A stretch of 7,693 nt of DNA from NCBI GenBank assembly GCA_944372725.1, contig CALWAA010000049.1, forward strand, positions 1 through 7,693, in the 5' to 3' direction. Each line of letters opens with the position of its first letter. Position 1 is the stretch's first letter. This document shows positions 1-4,907 of the stretch, one piece after another. Origin of the DNA: an uncultured Bacilli bacterium. Its GTDB lineage: Bacteria > Bacillota_I > Bacilli_A > RF39 > UBA660. The notes beneath the pieces are model-generated. The model did not search any database, was not told the origin of the DNA, and worked only from the letters and a program-made list of their open reading frames with translations. Both the position numbers and the translations under genes were made by a program.

Positions 1-76
1 TTAATATCTTTTTCATCTAGTGTTACTAATTTTCCATAAAACTTTTCACACTATCTTCGCTTCTTAATAATACCAT
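1..76 (-). pseudogene. Possible frameshifted 5' part of a YerC/TrpR-like gene (runs off the window)
   Basis: Two minus-strand frames together read like the N-terminal part of the TrpR-related YerC/YecD family. From the ATG at 74-76 one frame gives MVLLRSEDSVKSFMEN and stops at TAG (26-28). The neighbouring frame is open from 50 to the window edge and gives CEKFYGKLVTLDEKDI. A one-base shift within 29-50 would join them into LLRSED-CEKFYGKLVTLDE, which, from memory, lines up with the LSLKD.EECY.FF.DLCTINE region of YerC. There is no ribosome site before the ATG and a terminator stands just upstream, so this may be a truncated, broken copy. An unrelated alternative is that a new gene starts at the ATG at 14-16 (MKKIL), also without a clear ribosome site. 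Too short to decide. Confidence 0.25.
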
Positions 77-85
77 AAATTGAGG

Positions 86-119
86 CAAAAATAAAGAGAA
101 GATGGAGTTGTCTTCTCTT
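86..119 (-). terminator. Rho-independent terminator of small RNA copy A
   Basis: On the minus strand AAGAGAAGA (119-111) pairs perfectly with TCTTCTCTT (102-94), 9 bp, 8-base loop, followed by TATTTTTG. There is no T-run on the opposite strand side, so it acts in the minus direction. Confidence 0.8.
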
Positions 120-213
120 AAAATGTGAGTTTGAGTTATATGTTTATTAATTGTAATAGTTTATAGAGTGTGTATGGATTTTCTTATTCTATTTTATCAC
201 TTCTCCTTTCATG
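86..213 (-). ncRNA. Candidate small RNA gene, copy A
   Basis: Second unit of the pair, predicted at about 125 bases from the TATACT box (219-224; 5' end near 211-213) to the terminator ending at 86. It begins with the same AUGAAAGGAGAAGUGAUA; the frame from the AUG is seven codons, MKGEVIK then TAG (212-189). GUGAUA (200-195) can pair with UAUUAC (158-153), the same position as the stem of copy B. The conserved blocks CAUACACACUCUAUAAAC and CUCAAACUCACA are kept, and the terminator stem has been rebuilt with different bases. It lies beyond the terminator of copy B, so it should be an independent transcript. Confidence 0.55.
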
Positions 214-218
214 ACTAA

Positions 219-250
219 AGTATACTAAACAAATGTGTTCATTTTATGTT
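219..250 (-). promoter_or_regulatory. Promoter of small RNA copy A
   Basis: TATACT (219-224) lies within the palindrome AGTATACT (219-226), at the same distance from the conserved ATGAAAGGAG as in copy B. The -35 zone is weak (ATAAAA at a 17-base spacing), so an activator, or an operator role for the palindrome, is possible. Confidence 0.5.
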
Positions 251-280
251 TATTTCAAGTAAGATTAAAGAAACGTAAAC

Positions 281-313
281 AAAAGAAAAAAGGAAGATAA
301 TATCCTTCCTTTT
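281..313 (-). terminator. Rho-independent terminator of small RNA copy B
   Basis: On the minus strand AAAAGGAAG (313-305) pairs with CTTCCTTTT (296-288), 9 bp, 8-base loop, followed by a T-rich run TTCTTTTG. It is the first good terminator after the kinase gene and probably also ends read-through transcripts of the two-component operon. Confidence 0.8.
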
Positions 314-410
314 AAAAAGTGTGAGTTTGAGTTTATATGTTATTTTTCTTGTATAGGTTTATAAAGTGTGTATGTTTTTTTAAATTCTACCTATCACTTC
401 TCCTTTCATG
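281..410 (-). ncRNA. Candidate small RNA gene, copy B
   Basis: A predicted RNA of about 130 bases running from a TATACT -10 box (416-421) to a terminator at 281-313. The expected 5' end is near 408-410 and is followed at once by AUGAAAGGAGAAGUGAUA, an almost leaderless AUG merged with a strong ribosome-binding sequence. The only frame from that AUG is nine codons, MKGEVIGRI then TAA (409-380). AUAGGU (394-389) can pair with ACCUAU (358-353), extended past a bulged G by two more pairs; copy A can pair at the matching positions with different bases. Conserved single-stranded-looking blocks are CAUACACACUUUAUAAACC and CUCAAACUCACA. Indels between copies break any longer shared frame, which favours RNA over protein. 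It starts 65 bases beyond the kinase stop and may also be made by processing of kinase read-through. Function unknown; it matches no RNA family I know. Confidence 0.55.
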
Positions 411-415
411 ATTAA

Positions 416-447
416 AGTATACTAAACAATTATGAACATTTTGTGTA
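416..447 (-). promoter_or_regulatory. Promoter of small RNA copy B
   Basis: The -10 candidate is TATACT (416-421), inside the perfect 8-base palindrome AGTATACT (416-423). No clear -35 is seen; a 17-base spacer gives ACAAAA. The 38-base block shared with copy A spans the -10 and the RNA 5' end, the part expected to be kept if it is a working promoter. Confidence 0.5.
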
Positions 448-474
448 ATTTTAGTGAACATTAAAGGGTTTACA

Positions 475-1860
475 CTATCTTTTTATTTTAAAATAAAATG
501 TTGACCCTTTCTTAGCTACACTTTTAACACCATAATCAAATTTATGTTTAGAAAGAATTTCTTTTACGATTGATAAACCTATACCTGTTGATACAACATT
601 CCTTTGATGTTTCTTATCACTCTTATAATATTTATTCCAAATATATGGTATTTCTTCTTTCTTAATACCTTTACCAGTATCACGAACTTCAAATAAGTAT
701 TCTTTCTTACTTTCAGTTAACGTAACATAAACTTTTTTATCATCACCAGTATAATTAATCGCATTATTAACTAAATTGTAAATAACTTGCATCATCTTAT
801 TTCTATCTGCCTTTACAATTGCTTTTTCTGGTAATGTCACAATAAATTCATAGTCTTCGGTTGTCTTTAAAATTTCATAACGCTTCATCACTTCATGAAT
901 AACTTCACATAAATCAAATTCGGTAATAGTAAGTGTATCAGCATCAGCCTGCATCTTAGATAAATCAAGAATATCATTAACTAACACATTTAATCTTTCT
1001 GTTTCTTCAATAATAATATTCAAGTCTTTATCCATTTTTTCCTTATCTTTATAAGAAATATCTCGAACCATTTCCGCATAAGCCCGAATCATCGTAAGTG
1101 GTGTTTTAAGGTCGTGGCTTACATTAGCCATTAAATCTCTTCTTAACTCATCAATCTTAGATAAATCTTTTTCTACATGATTTAAAGTATTAGCAAGTTC
1201 ATCAATTTCCAATACATCGCTTCTTTCAAATTCAATATCATATCTACCCTCACCAAGTTCTTTAGCCTTTTTTGTAATATTGGTTATTGGTTTTGTAATC
1301 TTAATAGATAGAAAATAAGAAATAAAACATGCGAGAACAATAATAATAATCGTAATATAAATAAGTTGACTTCTAAGAACAATATTTGCCCCATCAATAT
1401 CTTCCAAATTAGAATAAACAAAAATATATCCATCATCAACACGAATTCCGGAAAGCAAAGCTTTAGTTTCACTAACACTATTAATAAGTTTAATATTTGA
1501 AGTATCTTTCGTACTTGCCATCGCCTCATTCATAAGTTCTGTAATTTGACTATTATTTTTATTTAAGCCACAACCAACCATAAGAGTATTATAAAGAATC
1601 TTATCACCCGTATTTAAAGTATATTGAATACAAACACTATTATCATAAGCCATCGCTTCTAATTCTGTTACTAACTCTGTTGTCGTAAATTTACGAATAT
1701 TATTCACAATATTCTTTATTTTATTTTCTTGATAACGTTCATAAGAAAATTTAAGCAAAATATTTTGGGAAAGCAAAAGCAACAAAAGAATAGTAACACT
1801 AAAGATAACTAAGTATAATAATGTTTTAAAGTTAATGCTACTAACCTTTGTCTTTAACAT
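475..1860 (-). CDS. Membrane sensor histidine kinase
   Basis: A 461-residue HisKA-type sensor kinase, partner of the response regulator upstream. Layout: helix 1 at 13-34, extracellular sensor about 35-164, helix 2 at 165-187, HAMP linker about 186-238, HisKA dimerisation domain with H-box MANVSHDLKTPL (His249), then the ATPase domain: N-box QVIYNLVNNAINYT (358-371), G1 box DTGKG (394-398), an F-box-like IWNKYYKSD, and G2 TGIGLSIV (425-432). All catalytic motifs are intact. The sensor region has two cysteines (77 and 97) that might form a disulfide; it matches no ligand domain I recognise. The start is the ATG at 1858-1860, inside the end of the regulator gene; the ribosome site is weak, so expression probably depends on translational coupling. 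There is no T-rich terminator after the TAG stop at 475-477, only an imperfect hairpin (452-477), so transcripts may run on into the small RNA unit at 281-410. Confidence 0.94.
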   Translation of the reverse strand: MLKTKVSSINFKTLLYLVIFSVTILLLLLLSQNILLKFSYERYQENKIKNIVNNIRKFTTTELVTELEAMAYDNSVCIQYTLNTGDKILYNTLMVGCGLNKNNSQITELMNEAMASTKDTSNIKLINSVSETKALLSGIRVDDGYIFVYSNLEDIDGANIVLRSQLIYITIIIIVLACFISYFLSIKITKPITNITKKAKELGEGRYDIEFERSDVLEIDELANTLNHVEKDLSKIDELRRDLMANVSHDLKTPLTMIRAYAEMVRDISYKDKEKMDKDLNIIIEETERLNVLVNDILDLSKMQADADTLTITEFDLCEVIHEVMKRYEILKTTEDYEFIVTLPEKAIVKADRNKMMQVIYNLVNNAINYTGDDKKVYVTLTESKKEYLFEVRDTGKGIKKEEIPYIWNKYYKSDKKHQRNVVSTGIGLSIVKEILSKHKFDYGVKSVAKKGSTFYFKIKR

Positions 1861-2509
1861 CGAACTTATACCCCATTCCTCGAACGGTTTTAATTACATC
1901 ACGATACTTACCCAAGTTATTACGAAGAGTTTTTACATGAGTATCAACCGTTCTTTCATCACCATAAAAATCATATCCCCAAATATTAGATAAAATCGCA
2001 TCACGAGATAAAGCAATATTTTTATTTTTCATAAAATATTTTAAAAGGTCATATTCTTTTGGTGTTAATAAAACTGGTTCATCATCAATCGTTACTTCAT
2101 GAGCAAGGTCATCTAAAACTAAAGTCTCATACTTATATATTGCTTCTTCCCCTTTGGTTCTTTTAAGAATAGCTTTAATTCTCGCAATTAACTCTTTTGG
2201 TGAAAAAGGCTTAGTAACATAATCATCAACACCAACATCAAAACCAACTAATTTGTCAAATTCTTCACCACGTGCTGATAACATAATAAAAGGAACATCT
2301 TTAATCTTTTTAATTTCTCGAACAGCTTGATATCCATCCATTTTCGGCATCATAATATCCATGATAACTAAATCAACATCATTATTTTTAACAATCTCTA
2401 TAGCTTCCATTCCATTTTCCGCTTCTAACGCTTCTATATTTTCTAAAGCTAAATATTCCTTAATAACATTACGTATCAAAACTTCATCATCACAAATTAA
2501 AATCTTCAT
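1841..2509 (-). CDS. OmpR/PhoB-family response regulator
   Basis: A 222-residue DNA-binding response regulator. The start at 2509 gives the normal opening MKILICDDE and has GGAGG 8 bases upstream. The receiver domain (about 1-117) has the acidic pair D7/D8, the phospho-accepting D51 in VIMDIMMPKMDG, S78 in the Thr/Ser position (IMLSAR) and K100 in the conserved KPF motif, so all phosphorelay residues are present. The winged-helix DNA-binding domain (about 125-217) shows LTPKEYDLL, then LSRDAIL, IWGYDF, then RTVDTHVKTLRNNLG and VRGMGYKF, the classic OmpR-type pattern. It should be phosphorylated by the histidine kinase encoded directly downstream, whose start overlaps this gene's end by 20 bases. 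Target genes and signal cannot be read from the sequence; the closest well-known subtype is unclear, so no symbol is given. Confidence 0.95.
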   Translation of the reverse strand: MKILICDDEVLIRNVIKEYLALENIEALEAENGMEAIEIVKNNDVDLVIMDIMMPKMDGYQAVREIKKIKDVPFIMLSARGEEFDKLVGFDVGVDDYVTKPFSPKELIARIKAILKRTKGEEAIYKYETLVLDDLAHEVTIDDEPVLLTPKEYDLLKYFMKNKNIALSRDAILSNIWGYDFYGDERTVDTHVKTLRNNLGKYRDVIKTVRGMGYKFDVKDKG

Positions 2510-2517
2510 AGCATCAT

Positions 2518-2522
2518 CCTCC
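2518..2522 (-). promoter_or_regulatory. Ribosome binding site that fixes the response regulator start
   Basis: GGAGG on the minus strand lies 8 bases before the ATG at 2507-2509. It falls inside the extra seven codons of the longer reading from 2530, so that longer start is very unlikely. Confidence 0.85.
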
Positions 2523-2534
2523 AAGTACATCTAT

Positions 2535-2543
2535 ATTATAACA
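2535..2543 (-). promoter_or_regulatory. Extended -10 promoter of the two-component operon
   Basis: The minus strand carries TGTTATAAT, an exact TGnTATAAT extended -10. No good -35 is seen at 17 bases (TCATCT), as is common for extended -10 promoters, and that zone abuts the preceding terminator. The predicted start is near 2528, so an in-frame ATG at 2528-2530 would sit at the transcript's very 5' end; this supports the downstream start at 2509. Confidence 0.65.
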
Positions 2544-2561
2544 GATTTGTGAAAAATAGAT

Positions 2562-2587
2562 GAAAAAAACAACCATTAAGGTTGTTC
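2562..2587 (-). terminator. Rho-independent terminator with the stop codon in its loop
   Basis: On the minus strand a perfect 7-bp stem AACAACC (2586-2580) / GGTTGTT (2574-2568) has a 5-base loop TTAAT, followed by T to 2563. The TAA stop of the Ig-like protein (2576-2578) is in the loop, so the last codons form the left arm. Confidence 0.82.
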
Positions 2588-3970
2588 AATTGTACAACTA
2601 TATCCCTTAGCCCCATAATATTGTCTAAGTTCACCATAAGTTGTTGGCAGTGTACTTTCTTCTTCTCTATCTAAATCAGCTTTAGTTAAATTTTGTGTTA
2701 AAGTAAGCGTTAAAGTAGCATCATCAAAAGAAGGCACACCCGTTACATTTTGATAAGTAACACTCTCATTATTTTCATTTTGGGTTTTAAAAGAATTATA
2801 TTCATCAATACTACTAAAGGTAAAAGTATAAGTACGTGTAGCATTTCCTGTAAAAGTAGAAGCAGTAATTCCTAATTGTAACGTTTCATCATTTAAAGAA
2901 CAAGTAAGATATAATTCTGGAACTTCATCTTCTGTTACTATAAGAGTAGCTGATACTGCTGAAGTATTACCCGCTTCATCTGTAACCGTAATTTCTACCG
3001 TATACTCGCCAGCCTTAGCAAGATATCCATTAACTGCTTCCGGGTCACTAAAAGCATAAGAACATTCTGTTGCATCTGTACAACTGCTAATAAAATTTTG
3101 TGGACTAACTTCCCCATTTACTTGAACAGTGACATCTTTTGGAACAGCACTAGGAAGAGTTGTATCCACAATCGTTGCCGTTCCTCTATAAGCACTTGTA
3201 CCACACGTAATACTAAAAGTATATTCGTTACCAAGAACACTAGTATCAGTAATATTAGAAGTATCTAAAGAACAATTAGCACTATTAACACCATTAAATG
3301 TCGCATAATCGAGAATATTAGTAGAAACTTCACTACCAACTTCTATTTTAACCTCTTTTGGCGTTACCGAAACACTAGCTGGTTTATTCGACATATTAAG
3401 GAAAATATAAACCCCTACTCCAACTGCTGCAATAAGCAAAACAATAATGATAACAAAAATAAGTTTATTTGTTTTTTTCTTAGGCTTAGGGTCATCTGTA
3501 TTCATAGTAGGAGTTGCAACAGGTATGTCTGCAATAGGCGGAACTGTACCAATTTCATTAAATACAGGAGTAGTATTAAAATTATTAATTGTCTCAGGAA
3601 TATCATAACTAACTGGCTGTACAGGTGGAATTGGCTCAACTGGCGGAATCGTACCTTGACTCATTGCATCTATTGATGGCACTTCCCCTACTGGTGGAAC
3701 TGTACTAGCAGGTGTAGATATAGAAGTATCCTCTACAGGAGATACTGGCTCTATAGGTTCAACTGGTGGAACTGGATTTATCGTTGGATTAACCGGCTCT
3801 GGATTTACTGTAGGTGTTACTGGTGCAACATTTCCATCTGTTCCATTTAAATTTTCTACAGGAGGTACAGGTGGAATATTATTTACATTTCCAATATCAA
3901 CACTACCTAATGATACCGCATTTAAATCATTATTCCCATTATTGTTATTATTTGACATATTATTATTCAT
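2576..3970 (-). CDS. Single-pass envelope protein: proline-rich cytoplasmic half, extracellular Ig-like half
   Basis: A 464-residue protein that I cannot assign to a named family. The start at the ATG at 3968-3970 is supported by AAAGGGG 9 bases upstream. Residues 1-31 are Asn-rich; residues 32-151 are low-complexity and proline-rich with repeated PPV/EPI/NPV units; 161-169 is a Lys-rich stop-transfer run (PKPKKKTNK); 170-192 is one membrane helix. With Lys on the N side and no signal peptide, the first 169 residues should be cytoplasmic and 193-464 extracellular. The outer half appears to hold two Ig-like beta domains, about 198-270 (begins VSVTPKEVKIEVGSEV) and 273-346 (ends with GEYTVEITVTDEAGNTSA, the strand-turn typical of HYR/PKD-like bacterial modules), then a C-terminal domain 350-464. 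All six cysteines are extracellular and fall in pairs: 233/256, 297/303, 357/459. It has its own promoter and terminator. It could anchor an extracellular complex to the cytoplasm or act as an adhesin; no enzyme motif is visible. Confidence 0.78.
   Translation of the reverse strand: MNNNMSNNNNNGNNDLNAVSLGSVDIGNVNNIPPVPPVENLNGTDGNVAPVTPTVNPEPVNPTINPVPPVEPIEPVSPVEDTSISTPASTVPPVGEVPSIDAMSQGTIPPVEPIPPVQPVSYDIPETINNFNTTPVFNEIGTVPPIADIPVATPTMNTDDPKPKKKTNKLIFVIIIVLLIAAVGVGVYIFLNMSNKPASVSVTPKEVKIEVGSEVSTNILDYATFNGVNSANCSLDTSNITDTSVLGNEYTFSITCGTSAYRGTATIVDTTLPSAVPKDVTVQVNGEVSPQNFISSCTDATECSYAFSDPEAVNGYLAKAGEYTVEITVTDEAGNTSAVSATLIVTEDEVPELYLTCSLNDETLQLGITASTFTGNATRTYTFTFSSIDEYNSFKTQNENNESVTYQNVTGVPSFDDATLTLTLTQNLTKADLDREEESTLPTTYGELRQYYGAKGYSCTIEQP
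3533..3877 (-). repeat. Coding low-complexity repeat (PPV-type proline-rich units)
   Basis: Codons 32-146 of the Ig-like protein encode imperfect units such as IPPVPPV, NPVPPVEPIEPV, VPPVGEV, IPPVEPIPPVQPV and VPPIADIPV. Units differ in length and spacing, so this is a degenerate repeat tract rather than an exact tandem array. Such tracts are prone to length change between strains. Confidence 0.65.
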
Positions 3971-3997
3971 ACTATCTAGCCCCTTTATTATATATTA

Positions 3998-4026
3998 ATT
4001 ATATCCCATAAAAAAACAAAAAGCAA
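3998..4026 (-). promoter_or_regulatory. Promoter of the Ig-like surface protein gene
   Basis: On the minus strand TTGCTT (4021-4026) lies 17 bases before TATAAT (3998-4003). The -35 box follows the terminator T-run of the upstream operon directly. A second TATAAT at 3987-3992 could act as an alternative -10. The predicted start near 3991 gives a leader of about 20 bases with the ribosome site AAAGGGG (3980-3986), 9 bases before the ATG. Confidence 0.6.
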
Positions 4027-4056
4027 TAAAAAACTGATAAACCACAAGTCTATCAA
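4027..4056 (-). terminator. Rho-independent terminator of the receptor/YihY operon
   Basis: On the minus strand TTGATAGA (4056-4049) pairs with TTTATCAG (4041-4034), 8 bp including two G-U pairs, with a 7-base loop, followed by TTTTTT (4033-4028). The stem starts 2 bases after the TAA stop of the YihY-family gene. Confidence 0.75.
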
Positions 4057-4058
4057 TT

Positions 4059-4907
4059 TTATTTTTCTTCCAAATTCAACTTTTGTGTTTTCTCTAAAGT
4101 AACAACTTCTTCACGATAATTAAGAGCAAGTCCAATCGTAAAAATATAAGAAAGTAAATAAAGCCAAATCATCAAAACAACAATACTAGCTAAATTACCA
4201 TAAAAAACATCATAATTAGCAAAATGAGTCGTATATAAGGAATAAATATAAGTAACAACCACAAAGCCTACTGTTGTAAATATTGCCCCTTTATTTACTT
4301 CATTACTATGTATCTTCTTATCTGGAGCCATAGTAAATATAATTTTAATAAAGAAGAAAATAATAAACCAAGAAATAGGCCCTTTAAGCACACTAATTAT
4401 AAGTGTAATATTAGTTATAATTTTCTCACTAATATCCATAATTTGTAACATCTCAATTATTTTATTCCCAAATACACTAAATATAAGTAAAAACACAAAC
4501 AAAAGAATAATAATTAAAATCATCACTAATGATTTTAACCTTCTTTTTAAAAACTTGGAATTTTTAATTCCATAAATCATATTCGAACTAGCAATGACAC
4601 TTGCTGCTCCATTACTGGCGATAATATAAGCGATAATAAGAGTTAAAAAGAAATTCCAATCTGCCGTAATCACCATATTCGTCCCAAGTAACATATTAGC
4701 AAATTCTTGACTAAAAGCTTGTGTAATAAAATCATTGATAAATGCTAAATCAAAATGAAAGATAGAAGCAATATAAGTAAGTATTGTTAGCGTTGGTACA
4801 ATGGAAATCACAAAAGAAAAAGCGAGATGACCTGGTAAGATTTCCATTTCTGGTTTCGTAATAATTTTAAAGAAATTACTAGCACCCCTTTTTATTTTCT
4901 CACGCAT
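4059..4907 (-). CDS. YihY/BrkB family (UPF0761) integral membrane protein
   Basis: A 282-residue polytopic membrane protein when started at the ATG at 4905-4907; the in-frame GTG at 4917-4919 would add four residues but overlaps the ribosome site. Six hydrophobic segments are visible at roughly 27-50, 84-106, 127-147, 163-193, 207-226 and 239-263. Family marks are the PGHLAFSFVISIVPTL stretch in the first segment (the family usually has an LAYY.LLSL.P pattern here) and YGNLASIVVLMIWLYLLSYI leading into LALN in the last (the family usually reads YG.L..vi.LLlWLY...i.l.GaelN). The length is normal for the family. Members sit in the cytoplasmic membrane; the old label as a ribonuclease (RNase BN) is not supported, and no firm molecular function is known to me. 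The gene begins inside the receptor gene (8-base overlap, ATGCGTGA) and is last in the operon, ending 3 bases before a terminator. A link to the receptor's signal output or to transport of its ligand is only inference. Confidence 0.88.
   Translation of the reverse strand: MREKIKRGASNFFKIITKPEMEILPGHLAFSFVISIVPTLTILTYIASIFHFDLAFINDFITQAFSQEFANMLLGTNMVITADWNFFLTLIIAYIIASNGAASVIASSNMIYGIKNSKFLKRRLKSLVMILIIILLFVFLLIFSVFGNKIIEMLQIMDISEKIITNITLIISVLKGPISWFIIFFFIKIIFTMAPDKKIHSNEVNKGAIFTTVGFVVVTYIYSLYTTHFANYDVFYGNLASIVVLMIWLYLLSYIFTIGLALNYREEVVTLEKTQKLNLEEK

Larger units (their letters stand above)
86..447 (-). repeat. Tandem duplication of a promoter-RNA-terminator unit, two copies about 196 bp apart
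   Basis: This fills most of the gene-free 474 bases after the kinase. Copy A is about 86-250 and copy B about 281-447. Matching blocks at an offset of 196-197: 195-232 with 392-429 (38 bases, one mismatch at 215/412); 161-177 with 358-374 (one mismatch); 125-137 with 321-333 (identical). The terminator stems (94-119 and 288-313) occupy the same place but have different sequences. Segments between blocks differ in sequence and length, so the copies are old paralogues rather than a recent exact duplication. Confidence 0.85.

Noticed and set aside
86..447. CRISPR array or insertion-sequence ends
   Set aside because: There are only two diverged units of about 165 bases, with no short identical repeats, no spacers, no terminal inverted repeats and no transposase.
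452..477. Terminator directly after the kinase gene
   Set aside because: The hairpin is imperfect (a 2-base bulge) and is followed by mixed sequence without a T-run.
1284..1529. Minus-strand open frame of 81 codons inside the kinase gene
   Set aside because: It overlaps the kinase sensor and second membrane helix in another frame; the Leu/Ile-rich sequence is a shadow of the AT-rich hydrophobic coding region.
2510..2530. Longer response regulator starting at the ATG at 2530 (MYLEDDA extension)
   Set aside because: The extension contains the GGAGG ribosome site for the 2509 start, and the predicted transcript start lies almost on that ATG.
2361..2552. Plus-strand open frame of 63 codons opposite the response regulator start
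   Set aside because: It lies antisense to a well-supported receiver domain and its promoter, with low-complexity Ser/Ile composition and no initiation signals.
3814..4011. Plus-strand open frame of 65 codons opposite the N-terminus of the Ig-like protein
   Set aside because: It is the complement of the proline/asparagine-rich coding tract; its His/Leu/Tyr-rich composition is what that strand produces by chance, and it has no ribosome site of its own.
4900..4902. TGA read as Trp (Mycoplasma-type code) joining the receptor and the YihY-family gene
   Set aside because: The YihY-family gene is in a different frame with its own ribosome site and ATG, and Trp codons in this window are TGG, so TGA is a stop here.
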